Below, in pieces: positions 1-8,748 of a DNA stretch of 64,000 nucleotides (its first letter is position 1; every line of letters begins with the position of its first letter). The DNA comes from Pseudaminobacter soli (ex Zhang et al. 2022) (GTDB lineage: Bacteria > Pseudomonadota > Alphaproteobacteria > Rhizobiales > Rhizobiaceae), in assembly GCF_014595955.1 (NCBI RefSeq), contig NZ_JABVCF010000003.1:434001-498000 (forward strand), written 5' to 3'. Under the pieces are notes generated by a model. It saw nothing but the letters and a program-made list of their open reading frames with translations. It had not been told where the DNA came from and did not search any database. Position numbers and translations under genes: made by a program.

Positions 1-1
1 C

Positions 2-370
2 GACGCCGTGCTGAAAGCCGTGGCCGAAGCGCTCCAGGCGGACCCTCAGGTTCATGCGTTCCGCCTCGGCGGAGAGGAATTCTTGCTGCTTGTGCGCGGA
101 GAAGATGCCCAGGCCCGGGCGGAGCGTCGGCGCCAGGCGATCCCCGCCATCGTCGCCAATGCCGTTCCAGGCCTTGGACGCCCCGTAACTGCCAGCATGG
201 GCATGACGAATGCGTCGCCAAATGCCGATGCGGAGTTCGCAGAGCTCTACGAACAAGCCGACAGGCTACTTTACAACGCCAAACTTGCTGGCCGCAATCG
301 AACCAAAATAGCATTGGTGCGAGGATCGAAGACTGATGCGGATCCAGTCTTTGATACTATGGCTAGGTGA
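2..370 (+). CDS. GGDEF-domain diguanylate cyclase, C-terminal part (5' end outside window)
   Basis: The frame is already open at the window edge, so only the last 122 residues are visible. They contain the A-site motif GGEEF (residues 23-27 of the visible part, preceded by R-L) and the C-terminal signature A-D-x-L-L-Y-x-A-K-x-x-G-R-N that closes GGDEF domains. The family makes cyclic di-GMP from two GTP. All residues of GGEEF are intact, so activity is likely. The sensory or membrane N-terminus cannot be judged, nor can an N-terminal PAS or TM region be excluded. The next gene, gcrA, is convergent. Confidence 0.85.
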   Translation, partial: DAVLKAVAEALQADPQVHAFRLGGEEFLLLVRGEDAQARAERRRQAIPAIVANAVPGLGRPVTASMGMTNASPNADAEFAELYEQADRLLYNAKLAGRNRTKIALVRGSKTDADPVFDTMAR

Positions 371-552
371 GATGCAGTTGAGGTCGACGATACAAAAGCC
401 GCCACCTTCGGTCAGGTAAGGTTTACCCGATCGCCCATGGCTCCACAGCGTGCGAAGCCAAAATCCTTTGAATTCAGATTGCCGCCCGGCTTACGGCCGG
501 TGAGCGCAATGCTTTCGGGACGACCCTCGACCCCGGACGGAGCACCTCCGGG

Positions 553-1065
553 TCAGCGGACCCGGCGGCGCTCGGAAGCCGGCTGGAAGGCCAGCCGAGC
601 ATGATACCGGCAATAGGGTCCGGTCTCCCCGCTCTCATTGCCGCAGAAGTGGAAATCGTCGGCAAGAGGGTCGCCGATGGGCCACTTGCAGGTACGCTCG
701 CTGAGCTCGATCAACTGCAGCTGACGCGAGATCGGCACCACGATATTCTCGGTCGAAGCCTCCAGGTGCCGCGCCGGTGCAGCCTCGAATTGCGCCTGGA
801 GGGCGGTGGCGCCGACCGAAGCCGTAACTGGGCGCGGAGCCGGAGCGGGACGCTGCGGCGGCTTGGCCGTTGTCGCCTGTGCAGGCTTCTTCGGCCGTGC
901 CGGCGAGGGCGCAGTGCGTCCACGCCCCGACAGTTTCAGCCTATGGACCTTGCCGATCACCGCATTGCGGCTGACGCCGCCCAGCTGGGCGGCAATCTGG
1001 CTGGCGCTCAACCCCTCGGACCAGAGTTTCCGAAGTGTCTCGACACGCTCGTCTGTCCAGATCAT
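553..1065 (-). CDS. gcrA: GcrA cell-cycle regulator
   Basis: This 170-residue protein starts with the GcrA signature M-I-W-T-D-E-R-V-E-x-L-R-K-L-W-x-E-G-x-S-A-S-Q-I-A, followed by a helix-turn-helix (about residues 1-47). A Pro/Ala-rich linker follows at about 48-115. The conserved C-terminal block has C-K-W-P-I-G-D-P, then F-C-G, then Y-C-x-x-H. GcrA is known to work with sigma70 at promoters carrying CcrM-methylated GANTC sites in alphaproteobacteria. The ATG is preceded by GGGAG at good spacing. Its own upstream region has a striking number of GANTC sites (separate entry). Identification is firm; the regulon here is inferred. Confidence 0.96.
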   Translation of the reverse strand: MIWTDERVETLRKLWSEGLSASQIAAQLGGVSRNAVIGKVHRLKLSGRGRTAPSPARPKKPAQATTAKPPQRPAPAPRPVTASVGATALQAQFEAAPARHLEASTENIVVPISRQLQLIELSERTCKWPIGDPLADDFHFCGNESGETGPYCRYHARLAFQPASERRRVR

Positions 1066-1399
1066 GATTTTCTCCCGTCGCCGCGTTGGGGAATCCGAAT
1101 CCGTTCACGCCCCGGCCCTGCCGGGTCCAACACCACTAATGCCTGTGTGGATGTGTCCGCCGCACGAAATGTAGTCGTCTCGTGCCTCTTCAGTACCGTA
1201 TCGGCTGACTCGGTGACAAGAGTCCGGCCGAGTCCACGAATCGGAAATTTCAGTTTTCCCCAACTTGCCGTGTTCCAGCGAGTGAGCCTCGCGCAGGACG
1301 CCCATAGGGTACGTTTTCGTTGACTTCGCGGCGGAAAGACTCAATATGCCGGCAAGGCCGCCTTCGAGGCGGCTTTTTGATTTGACTTGGACGCACCCT
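1066..1399. promoter_or_regulatory. gcrA/argD divergent intergenic region with seven GANTC sites
   Basis: No gene is seen in these 334 bases. GANTC (the CcrM methylation site, palindromic) occurs at 1091, 1097, 1207, 1220, 1230, 1238 and 1338. At about 62 percent GC I would expect roughly one per 300 bases. Because GcrA acts on methylated GANTC promoters, the cluster suggests that gcrA, argD or both are timed by CcrM methylation. The right end carries a terminator-like hairpin just before argD. Confidence 0.6.
1354..1378 (+). terminator. Intrinsic-terminator-like hairpin in the argD leader
   Basis: A 9-bp stem (1354-1362 with 1368-1376, one G-T pair, loop TTCGA) runs straight into a run of five T (1374-1378). 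It ends 21 bases before the argD ATG and points the same way as argD. No plus-strand gene lies upstream in the window for it to terminate except the distant GGDEF gene, so it may be an attenuator or the end of a small transcript. Confidence 0.6.
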
Positions 1400-2593
1400 A
1401 TGAGCGGATCCGCGCTTTTCGAGACTTTCGCCCGGGCACCATTGTCGTTCGAACGCGGCGAAGGCTGCTGGCTGATCGACGAGAAAGGCGAGCGATACCT
1501 CGATTTCGCGGGCGGCATCGCCGTGAACTCGCTCGGCCACAGCAATCCTGCCCTGGTGCAGGCGCTGACGGATCAGGCGCAGAAGCTCTGGCACGTCTCC
1601 AACCTCTATGAGATCCCCGGCCAGACACGCCTTGCGGAGCGGCTCGTGGCCAACAGCTTCGCCGACAGGGTGTTCTTCACCAATTCCGGCGCCGAGGCTT
1701 TGGAATGCGCAATCAAGACGGCGCGGCGCTACCACTACGTCGCGGGCCGCCCCGAGCGCTTCCGGACGATCACTTTCGAGGGCGCCTTCCACGGCCGGAC
1801 GCTGGCGACGATCGCGGCCGGCGGGCAGGCGAAATATCTCGAAGGCTTCGGCCCGAAGGTCGACGGCTTCGACCAGGTGCCTTTCGGTGACATCGAGGCA
1901 GTCGATAGGGCGATCGGCCCGGAAACCGCCGCCATCCTGATCGAACCTGTCCAAGGCGAAGGTGGCATTCGCGAAGTGCCTGCCCAGGCGATGAGGCGGC
2001 TGCGCGAACTGTGCGATCAGCACGGGCTGCTTCTCATCTACGACGAAGTGCAGTGCGGCATCGGGCGCACCGGGAAGCTGTTTGCCTATGAGCGGTCCGG
2101 CGTCGCCCCCGACCTGATGGCGATCGCCAAGGGTATCGGCGGCGGTTTTCCGATGGGCGCTTGCCTGGCTACGGAAGAGGCCGCCTCGGGCATGACGCCC
2201 GGCGTTCATGGCACCACTTTCGGCGGCAATCCGCTGGCGATGGCTGTCGGCAACGCCGTCCTCGACGTCGTGCTGGCGGACGGGTTCCTCGAAGCGGTTT
2301 CCAGGAAATCGCTGCTGCTGAAGCAGGGACTGGCTTCGATCGCCGACGAGTTCCCAGACGTCGTCGAGGAAGTCCGCGGCGTCGGCTTGCTGCTCGGGGT
2401 GAAATGCCGCGTGCCGAACACCCGCATGATGGCGACGCTTCGGGACGAGAAGATGCTGTCGGTCACGGCAGGCGACAATGTCGTGCGGCTCCTGCCGCCG
2501 CTGATCGTCAGCGACGACGAGATCCGCGATGCGCTCGGCCGTATTCGCGCGGCGGCGGACCAGCTGTCGGCCCCGGCTGCGGCCGCGCAGTAG
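1400..2593 (+). CDS. argD: Acetylornithine aminotransferase
   Basis: This class III PLP aminotransferase of 397 residues converts N-acetylglutamate semialdehyde and glutamate to N-acetylornithine and 2-oxoglutarate in cytosolic arginine synthesis. It shows F-T-N-S-G-A-E-A near residue 92, the PLP-contacting [12 protein letters not shown], and the Schiff-base lysine at about residue 244 in [10 protein letters not shown] chose the ATG at 1400 (M-S-G-S-A-L-F) because family members begin there; an upstream in-frame ATG at 1346 would run through the terminator-like hairpin. Ten bases separate it from argF, so the two are co-transcribed. It could also act in lysine synthesis as succinyldiaminopimelate aminotransferase. 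Confidence 0.95.
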   Translation: MSGSALFETFARAPLSFERGEGCWLIDEKGERYLDFAGGIAVNSLGHSNPALVQALTDQAQKLWHVSNLYEIPGQTRLAERLVANSFADRVFFTNSGAEALECAIKTARRYHYVAGRPERFRTITFEGAFHGRTLATIAAGGQAKYLEGFGPKVDGFDQVPFGDIEAVDRAIGPETAAILIEPVQGEGGIREVPAQAMRRLRELCDQHGLLLIYDEVQCGIGRTGKLFAYERSGVAPDLMAIAKGIGGGFPMGACLATEEAASGMTPGVHGTTFGGNPLAMAVGNAVLDVVLADGFLEAVSRKSLLLKQGLASIADEFPDVVEEVRGVGLLLGVKCRVPNTRMMATLRDEKMLSVTAGDNVVRLLPPLIVSDDEIRDALGRIRAAADQLSAPAAAAQ

Positions 2594-2603
2594 GAATCCG
2601 TAT

Positions 2604-3521
2604 ATGCAAGACGGCATCCGGCACTTCACCGATCTTTCGGCGCTCTCCTCGGCAGACCTGCGGGGGCTGCTCACGGACGCGGCCGCACGCAAGACCGATC
2701 TCAAGGCGGGCCGGCGCTCTCGCCCCCTGGAGGGGAAGGTGCTTGCGATGGTCTTCGAGAAGCCGTCGACGCGCACCCGCGTGTCTTTCGACGTCGGCAT
2801 GCGTCAGCTCGGCGGCGAGACGATCATGCTGACCGGGACGGAGATGCAGCTTGGCCGCAGCGAGACGATCGCCGACACCGCCAAGGTGCTTTCCCGCTAT
2901 GTCGATGCGATCATGATCCGTACGACCTCGCACGCCAAGCTCATCGAGCTCACCGAGAACGCCACGGTGCCGGTGATCAACGGCCTCACCGACGACACAC
3001 ATCCGTGCCAGATCATGGCGGATATCCTCACTTACGAGGAGCATCGCGGGCCCGTCTCCGGCAAGACCTTCGCCTGGGTCGGCGACGGCAACAATGTGCT
3101 GCATTCGCTGCTCGAGGCTTCAGCGCGGTTCAGCTTCAACGTAAATATTGGCGTTCCCGACGGTAGCGAGCCACAGCAGAAATTTGTCGACTGGGCCCGC
3201 GCCAATGGCGGCAACGTCCGGCTCGTGCAGTCTGCCGAGGAGGCGGTCGAGGGCGCCGACTGCGTGGTGACCGACACCTGGGTGTCCATGGGCCAGGAGC
3301 ACCGTGCCCGCGGCCACAATGTCTTCCTGCCCTACCAGGTCAATGAACGGCTGATGCAATTGGCGAAGCCGGACGCGGTGTTCATGCATTGCCTTCCGGC
3401 GCATCGCGGCGAGGAGGTGACCGACGAGGTCATCGACGGATCTCACTCGGTGGTGTTCGACGAGGCCGAGAACAGGCTGCACGCCCAGAAGGCGATCCTG
3501 GCCTGGTGCCTGGGCGCTTGA
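2604..3521 (+). CDS. argF: Ornithine carbamoyltransferase
   Basis: This 305-residue enzyme makes citrulline from ornithine and carbamoyl phosphate, the step after argD's branch in arginine synthesis. The carbamoyl-phosphate loop S-T-R-T-R is at residues 55-59, H-P-C-Q is present in the middle, and the ornithine-binding [11 protein letters not shown] lies near the C-terminus. The ATG at 2604 has AGGA 8 bases upstream; the frame is open further upstream into argD, but that extension is just argD sequence read in another frame. It is the second gene of an argD-argF pair, with hslO 103 bases downstream on the same strand. Confidence 0.97.
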   Translation: MQDGIRHFTDLSALSSADLRGLLTDAAARKTDLKAGRRSRPLEGKVLAMVFEKPSTRTRVSFDVGMRQLGGETIMLTGTEMQLGRSETIADTAKVLSRYVDAIMIRTTSHAKLIELTENATVPVINGLTDDTHPCQIMADILTYEEHRGPVSGKTFAWVGDGNNVLHSLLEASARFSFNVNIGVPDGSEPQQKFVDWARANGGNVRLVQSAEEAVEGADCVVTDTWVSMGQEHRARGHNVFLPYQVNERLMQLAKPDAVFMHCLPAHRGEEVTDEVIDGSHSVVFDEAENRLHAQKAILAWCLGA

Positions 3522-3624
3522 AGCGAGGGGCAGGCGGGCCTATCTGTCCGCTTATCACCTCAACAGACTGACGAAATGTCAGCCAGCGGCCCTCGCCAGA
3601 TCCGCTGGAAGCAAGGAATTTTCT

Positions 3625-4608
3625 ATGACCAAGACTTCACTGAAGCTTGGAGACATCGGCTTTGCCGGCGATGACGACGTGGTGCCTTTCGAGGTCGCCG
3701 CGCTCGACGTGCGCGGCCGCGCAGTGCAACTCGGCCCGATGCTCGACCAGATCCTTACCCGGCACGACTATCCCGAGCCGGTGGCTCGACTGGTGGCGGA
3801 GGCCTGCCTAGTCACGGTCCTGCTCGGCACTTCGCTGAAGTTCGAAGGCAAGTTCATCCTGCAGACCAAGACGGACGGCCCGGTCGACATGGTCGTCGCC
3901 GACTTCTCGACGCCGAAGTCGCTGCGCGCCTATGCCCGCTTTGATCCGGAGCGCCTGGCCGAAGCTGGCACGGGCGAGGACGCCCCCGGCAAGCTGCTCG
4001 GCAAGGGTGTGCTGGCGCTCACCGTCGACCAGGGCGAGCACATGCAGCGCTACCAGGGCATAGTCCCGCTGGACGGCACGAACCTGCAGGAGGCGGCGAA
4101 GACCTACTTCCGTCAGTCCGAGCAGATCCCGACCGACGTAAAGCTTTCGGTCGGCAAGCTGGTGCGGCCCGGCGAGGGCGGCGAGACATGGCGCGCCGGC
4201 GGACTTCTGGCGCAGTTCCTGCCTCAATCGTCCGAGCGCATGCGCATGCCGGACCTACCTGGCGGTGACGGCGACGAACTCGCCATGCCGCAGGAGGTCG
4301 CGGACGCCGCCTGGCAGGAGTTGCTGGCGCTGGTCGCAACCGTAGAGCACGAGGAACTCCTCGATCCGGAAGTCGGCGCGGAGCGCCTGCTCTACCGGCT
4401 CTTCAACGAGCATGGCGTGCGGGTCTTCGATGCAACGAGCGTGGAGGACCGCTGCTCCTGTTCGGAACAGCGCATCCACGGCATTCTCGAAAGCTTCACG
4501 GCCGAGGAGATCCAGGAGTCGACCGAGGACGGGCGGATCACCGTGTGCTGTGAATTCTGCTCGAAGTCGTACGAGTTCGAGCCGGCGGAGTTTTCCGCCG
4601 GCTCCTGA
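3625..4608 (+). CDS. hslO: Hsp33 redox-regulated chaperone
   Basis: The 327-residue protein matches Hsp33, a cytosolic holdase activated when oxidants release zinc from its C-terminal switch. The four zinc cysteines are seen as C277-x-C279 and C309-x-x-C312; an extra Cys308 sits next to the second pair. The ATG follows AAGGA at a good distance. It lies downstream of argDF on the same strand, a conserved rhizobial arrangement. The last codons form a perfect hairpin (separate entry). Confidence 0.95.
   Translation: MTKTSLKLGDIGFAGDDDVVPFEVAALDVRGRAVQLGPMLDQILTRHDYPEPVARLVAEACLVTVLLGTSLKFEGKFILQTKTDGPVDMVVADFSTPKSLRAYARFDPERLAEAGTGEDAPGKLLGKGVLALTVDQGEHMQRYQGIVPLDGTNLQEAAKTYFRQSEQIPTDVKLSVGKLVRPGEGGETWRAGGLLAQFLPQSSERMRMPDLPGGDGDELAMPQEVADAAWQELLALVATVEHEELLDPEVGAERLLYRLFNEHGVRVFDATSVEDRCSCSEQRIHGILESFTAEEIQESTEDGRITVCCEFCSKSYEFEPAEFSAGS
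4579..4604. other. Perfect 11-bp hairpin at the 3' end of hslO
   Basis: Arms 4579-4589 and 4594-4604 are exact inverted complements around a GTTT loop, and end two bases before the hslO stop codon. There is no T run after it. It could end transcription in a Rho-dependent way or protect the mRNA 3' end between the convergent hslO and apaG. Confidence 0.5.
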
Positions 4609-4690
4609 AGCAGCGAGTTCGAGTGCGGCTTGCTATCTCCGGGTGCGACGGTGGCCCGCAGTAGCAGGACGTTCCTGACTGTCATGCGGC

Positions 4691-5083
4691 TCAGTTGAAA
4701 GTCCGCTTCTCAGCAGGCAGATCAAGCGAGAAGGCAGGGATGTCGATGTCGAACATCTGGCCCCTGCCGGAGAGCATCGTATAGTTCCCGACCATAATGC
4801 CCGAGGGTGTCGTCAGCGGGCAGCCTGACGTGTATTGATAGCTGTCGCCAGGACCAAGCTCGGGCTGCTCGCCGACCACGCCGGGGCCCCTCACCTCCTC
4901 GACCCGCCCTGCCCCGTCGGTGATGCGCCAATAGCGCGACAGGAGCTTGACCGCATCGTCGGAGTGATTGGCGATAGTGACCCGGTATCCCCAGACATAG
5001 CGGTTCTCGTCCGGCTCCGACCGCTCGGCGATGTAGAACGGTTCGACGCTCACCTCGATCTGGCGCGTGACTGCGACGTACAT
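4691..5083 (-). CDS. apaG: ApaG-domain protein
   Basis: The protein is 130 residues and a single ApaG/DUF525 fibronectin-like domain, with the characteristic R-Y-W-x-I-T-D-G, the R-G-P-G-V-V-G-E-x-P block and a Y-T-S-G-C-P-L-x-T-P-S-G-x-M-x-G-x-Y run. ApaG is linked to diadenosine tetraphosphate metabolism and Co/Mg resistance in enterics, but its biochemistry is unclear. I chose the ATG at 5083 (M-Y-V-A-V-T); the frame stays open for ten more codons upstream. It lies downstream of metZ on the same strand, 97 bases beyond the metZ stop, in reverse gene order, so it has its own start between the two. Confidence 0.93.
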   Translation of the reverse strand: MYVAVTRQIEVSVEPFYIAERSEPDENRYVWGYRVTIANHSDDAVKLLSRYWRITDGAGRVEEVRGPGVVGEQPELGPGDSYQYTSGCPLTTPSGIMVGNYTMLSGRGQMFDIDIPAFSLDLPAEKRTFN

Positions 5084-5180
5084 GGCGGAACCCTGAATAC
5101 TACGGCGCATCAAGACCTATATCGCCGCTGCGGCAAATCCAACCCGTGCGACATTGAGCGCCCAGTTCAGTCCGGAATGT

Positions 5181-6374
5181 TCAGCCCACAGCCTTCAGCG
5201 CCCGCTCCAGATCGTCGATCAAATCGCCGGCGTCCTCAAGCCCGACTGACAGCCTCAGCGTTCCCGGCCCGATGCCGAGTTCGGCGCGCGCCTCGTCTGT
5301 CAGGTTCTTGTGCGTGGTCGTCGCCGGGTGGGTGATTAGGCTCTTGGCGTCGCCCAGATTGTTGGAGATCAGGATCAGCCGCAGTGCGTTCGAGAGGGCA
5401 AAGGCGGCCTTCTTACCGCCCTTCACGTCGAAGCAGATGAGCGTCGAGCCGCCTTTCATCTGGCGGGCGATCACGTCGGCCTGCGGGTGATCGGGCCGGC
5501 CGGGATAGATCAGGCGAGCCACTTCAGTACGGTCGGCGAGGAAATCGGCAATCTTGGCGGCGCTCTCCGTCTGCTGGCGAACACGAAGCGGCAGCGTCTC
5601 CAGCCCCTTCAGCAGCGTCCAGGCATTGAAGGGCGAAAGGCTGGGGCCCGTGTGCCTGAAATAGTCGTGCAGGTTCTCGTCGATCCACTTCTTGTCCGAG
5701 AGGACCACGCCACCGAGACAGCGTCCCTGCCCGTCGATGTGCTTTGTGGCGGAATAGACGACGATGTGCGCGCCCAGTTCCAGCGGCTTCTGCTGCAGCG
5801 GCGTGGCAAAGACGTTGTCGACTACCACTCGCGCGCCGACCTCGTTGGCCAGCCTGGCCACGGCGGCGATGTCGATGACCTCCAGGGTCGGATTGGTCGG
5901 ACTCTCCAGGAAGAACAGTTTTGTGTTCGGCCGGATCGCCGCCTGCCAGTTCTCGATCCTGGTTCCGTCAACGAGCGTGGCCTCGATGCCGTACCTCGGA
6001 GCCAGCTTCTCGACGACCCAGCGGCAGGAGCCGAACAGGGCGCGTGCGGCAACGATATGGTCGCCGGCCTTCAGCGAACAGAGGATGGCCGCCGTGACGG
6101 CAGCCATGCCCGAGGCCATGGCGCGCGCATCTTCGGCGCCCTCCAGGGCGCACATGCGCTTCTCGAACATGTCGACGGTCGGGTTGGCATAGCGCGAATA
6201 GATGAAGCCTTCGGTCTCGCCCTTGAAGCGCGCCTCGGCGGCTTCGGCGGTCTCATAGACGTAGCCCTGGGTGAGATAGATCGCCTCGGACGTCTCGCCG
6301 AATTCGGAGCGGAGCGTGCCCCCGTGGACGAGGCTGGTCTCCGGCTTCCAGTTGCGTTCTGCATCGTGGCTCAT
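5181..6374 (-). CDS. metZ: O-succinylhomoserine sulfhydrylase
   Basis: This Cys/Met-metabolism PLP enzyme of 397 residues makes homocysteine from an O-acylhomoserine and sulfide in methionine synthesis. It shows Y-S-R-Y-A-N-P-T, the glycine-rich A-S-G-M-A-A-V-T-A region, and the PLP lysine in Y-S-A-T-K-H-I-D-G-Q-G-R. The N-terminus (N-W-K-P-E-T-S-L-V-H-G-G) is typical of alphaproteobacterial MetZ. The ATG at 6374 is preferred; an upstream in-frame ATG lies within the terminator of its riboswitch. A SAM-II riboswitch and terminator precede the gene, so it should be shut off when S-adenosylmethionine is abundant. Sister families (MetB, MetC, MetY) cannot be fully excluded by eye. Confidence 0.93.
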   Translation of the reverse strand: MSHDAERNWKPETSLVHGGTLRSEFGETSEAIYLTQGYVYETAEAAEARFKGETEGFIYSRYANPTVDMFEKRMCALEGAEDARAMASGMAAVTAAILCSLKAGDHIVAARALFGSCRWVVEKLAPRYGIEATLVDGTRIENWQAAIRPNTKLFFLESPTNPTLEVIDIAAVARLANEVGARVVVDNVFATPLQQKPLELGAHIVVYSATKHIDGQGRCLGGVVLSDKKWIDENLHDYFRHTGPSLSPFNAWTLLKGLETLPLRVRQQTESAAKIADFLADRTEVARLIYPGRPDHPQADVIARQMKGGSTLICFDVKGGKKAAFALSNALRLILISNNLGDAKSLITHPATTTHKNLTDEARAELGIGPGTLRLSVGLEDAGDLIDDLERALKAVG

Positions 6375-6392
6375 GGGCGTTTCCCAAACAAC

Positions 6393-6422
6393 AAAAAACC
6401 GGTCGCGATCGTCGCAACCGGT
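6393..6422 (-). terminator. Intrinsic terminator in the metZ leader (riboswitch expression platform)
   Basis: On the minus strand an 11-bp stem (6412-6422 with 6398-6408, one G-T pair) with a 3-base loop is followed by six U (6393-6398) and a further U-rich stretch. It lies between the SAM-II aptamer and the metZ ATG, 19 bases before the start codon, where it can stop the transcript. Confidence 0.85.
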
Positions 6423-6439
6423 GCCCACGGCCTTGCGGC

Positions 6440-6497
6440 CCGACGGTCCTTTAGCGACTTATTTAACGTGGCTGCAAGCCGACCGGCCAAATCACCA
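6440..6497 (-). promoter_or_regulatory. SAM-II (SAM_alpha) riboswitch aptamer
   Basis: Read on the minus strand the segment holds the SAM-II core: GGCTTGCAGCC, then CGTTAAATAAG, then GTCGCTAAAGGA. These are the elements I know from the alphaproteobacterial SAM_alpha family, which forms an H-type pseudoknot around S-adenosylmethionine and usually sits upstream of metA, metX or metZ. A hairpin with GCAA loop and an intrinsic terminator follow before metZ. Both the motif and the target gene agree. Confidence 0.93.
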
Positions 6498-6563
6498 CGG
6501 GATAATCGTTCCCATAATCCTCTTGAGCGCTTGCGTCAATCAGGGGGTGGTCTAAAGCAGGGC

Positions 6564-7673
6564 ATGACCAACCGGAGCTTCGACGTGCGCGACGACGGGA
6601 TTCTTCCCGACCATCAGATCGCCCAACTGTTCCGCACGGGCTCACTCACCGCCGTGCGTCCGCTCGACCAGGACCAGATCCAGCCGGCGAGCCTGGACCT
6701 TCGCCTGGGCGACAAAGCGTATCGCGTGCGTGCGAGCTTCCTGCCGGGACGCGAGAACTGCGTCACTGAGAAGCTGGAGCGGCTGAAGCTGCATGAGATC
6801 GACCTCTCCCGCGGCGCCGTGCTGGAAACCGGATGCGTCTACATCGTGCCATTGCTGGAACGGCTCGCCCTCCCATTCGAGATAGCGGCATCGACGAACC
6901 CGAAGAGCTCGACGGGCCGGCTCGACATCTTCACCCGCGTGATGACCGACTACGGCCAGGAGTTCGACAAGATCCCGGCCGGCTACAGCGGACCGCTCTG
7001 GCTGGAGGTCAGCCCCAGGACCTTCCCGATCGTGGTGCGCACCGGCTCGAGGCTGTCGCAGATCCGGTTCCGGAAGGGCGAGACGATCGTCGGCGAGTTC
7101 GCGCTGCAGGCCCTGCATGACACCGAGACGCTGGTGGCCTCGGAAGAACCGAACATCTCCGGCTCGGGGATCGCGCTGTCCATCGACCTGATGGGCGACG
7201 ACTCGGGACTGATCGGCTACAGGGGCAAACACCACACCAGCATCGTCGACGTGGACAAGCGAAGCGCGCATGATGTGCTGGATTTCTGGGAGCCCATCTA
7301 CCGTCGTGGCGAGATCAGCGAACTGATCCTGGACCCGGACGAATTCTACATCCTCGTTTCGCGCGAAGCGGTACATGTGCCGCCGCTCTATGCGGCGGAG
7401 ATGACGCCATTCGATCCACTGGTGGGCGAGTTTCGCGTCCATTATGCCGGCTTCTTCGATCCCGGCTTCGGCCATTCGGCGGCCGGCGGAACCGGGAGCC
7501 GCGCCGTGCTCGAGGTCCGCAGCCATGAAGTGCCCTTCATCCTGGAACATGGGCAGGTGGTCGGCCGGCTGGTCTACGAGCACATGCTGTCGCGGCCAAC
7601 CGCGCTCTACGGCACCGACCTCGGCTCGAACTACCAGGCGCAGGGCCTGAAACTGTCGAAACACTTCCGCTGA
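6564..7673 (+). CDS. dcd: 2'-Deoxycytidine 5'-triphosphate deaminase, two-domain type
   Basis: The 369-residue protein removes the amino group of dCTP to give dUTP, the route to dTMP. It is about twice the length of classical Dcd because alphaproteobacterial members hold two dUTPase-like beta-barrel halves. The first half has N-P-K-S-S-T-G-R-L-D, with the conserved K-S-S-x-x-R signature; the second half has G-F-F-D-P-G-F-G-H. I chose the ATG at 6564 (M-T-N-R-S-F-D); the frame is open for more than 1 kb upstream, but that part is antisense to metZ. It is divergent from metZ and the two share a 189-base region that also holds the metZ riboswitch. Confidence 0.93.
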   Translation: MTNRSFDVRDDGILPDHQIAQLFRTGSLTAVRPLDQDQIQPASLDLRLGDKAYRVRASFLPGRENCVTEKLERLKLHEIDLSRGAVLETGCVYIVPLLERLALPFEIAASTNPKSSTGRLDIFTRVMTDYGQEFDKIPAGYSGPLWLEVSPRTFPIVVRTGSRLSQIRFRKGETIVGEFALQALHDTETLVASEEPNISGSGIALSIDLMGDDSGLIGYRGKHHTSIVDVDKRSAHDVLDFWEPIYRRGEISELILDPDEFYILVSREAVHVPPLYAAEMTPFDPLVGEFRVHYAGFFDPGFGHSAAGGTGSRAVLEVRSHEVPFILEHGQVVGRLVYEHMLSRPTALYGTDLGSNYQAQGLKLSKHFR

Positions 7674-7716
7674 GGCGGATCAATTTTTCCCCACACGCGT
7701 TCGGCTTTCGCGAACC

Positions 7717-8742
7717 ATGCGAGGCAGACGCGTGTCCCAGGCAGCTTACCGACCCTATCACGAAGATCATCGAGCAGCGGCCGCCGAACCGGGACGCGGC
7801 CGCGACGCCACGAAGCCGACGGACATCCCGGCTCGCGGCTGGCTCGACATTGCCTGGCGCCTCTGGACTGAGATCACCGGGGACAGAATCCTCCTCATCG
7901 CCGCCGGCGCCACCTTTTATCTGCTGCTGGCCCTGTTTCCGGCCCTCGCCGCCTTCGTGTCGCTATATGGCTTCGTGGCCGATCCCAAGACGATCGCCGA
8001 CCATATAGCCTTCCTCGGCGGCGTGCTGCCGACAGGCGGTCTCGATCTCATCCGCAACCAGCTGAATTCGCTTGCCTCGCAGAGCACTTCGGCCCTGAGC
8101 TGGGGCTTCATCTCCGGTCTGGTGATTGCACTTTGGAGCGCCAACAGCGGCATCAAGAGCCTCTTCGACGGACTGAACGTGGCCTATGAAGAGGAGGAGA
8201 AGCGCTCGTTCATCAAGCTGAACCTCATTTCCTTCGGGTTCACCCTTGGGGCGATGTTCGTCGGCATCGTGATGATCGTTTCGGTCGGCGTGGTGCCGGC
8301 CGTGCTTGCGTTCCTACATCTCGACCGCTGGACGGAATTGCTGGTCAGCCTGCTTCGCTGGCCAATCCTGCTCGTGCTGGTAGGCTTCGGCATATCGCTG
8401 CTGTACCGGTACGGCCCCAGCCGCGCGCGGGCAAAGTGGCGCTGGATCACGCCTGGCGCGATCATGGCAACCGTCGTCTGGCTGCTGGCGTCCTGGGGGT
8501 TCTCCTTCTACCTGCAGCACTTCGCCGACTACAACGCCACCTATGGATCGCTGGGCGCGGTGATCGGTTTCCTGGTATGGACCTGGATTTCCGTCATCAT
8601 CCTGCTGGCCGGCGCCGAGCTGAACTCCGAAATGGAGCACCAGACGGCGCATGATTCAACGACGGGGGAGCCCCGCCCAATGGGCGAGCGCGGGGCTGCC
8701 ATGGCCGACAAACTCGGCATCAGCGCCGACGCAAAGAGCTGA
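7717..8742 (+). CDS. YihY/BrkB-family inner-membrane protein
   Basis: The 341-residue protein has a polar N-terminus of about 45 residues followed by the YihY/UPF0761 domain. It shows G-A-T-F-Y-L-L-L-A-L-F-P near residue 67, the central W-S-A-N-S-G-I-K-S-L-F-D-G-L-N and six probable membrane helices ending around residue 300. The family was once called ribonuclease BN by mistake; its true role, possibly transport or lipid flipping, is not settled. The ATG at 7717 starts 44 bases after dcd. It converges with the ion-channel gene with a gap of six bases. Confidence 0.9.
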   Translation: MRGRRVSQAAYRPYHEDHRAAAAEPGRGRDATKPTDIPARGWLDIAWRLWTEITGDRILLIAAGATFYLLLALFPALAAFVSLYGFVADPKTIADHIAFLGGVLPTGGLDLIRNQLNSLASQSTSALSWGFISGLVIALWSANSGIKSLFDGLNVAYEEEEKRSFIKLNLISFGFTLGAMFVGIVMIVSVGVVPAVLAFLHLDRWTELLVSLLRWPILLVLVGFGISLLYRYGPSRARAKWRWITPGAIMATVVWLLASWGFSFYLQHFADYNATYGSLGAVIGFLVWTWISVIILLAGAELNSEMEHQTAHDSTTGEPRPMGERGAAMADKLGISADAKS

Positions 8743-8748
8743 CGCTTC

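Noticed and set aside
1250-2800. Minus-strand open frame of 516 codons
   Set aside because: It is antisense to argD and argF, which have clear enzyme motifs; its Arg/His/Asp-rich translation matches no family.
5487-6563. Upstream extension of the dcd frame
   Set aside because: This part is the complement of metZ and its riboswitch; dcd homology starts at the ATG at 6564.
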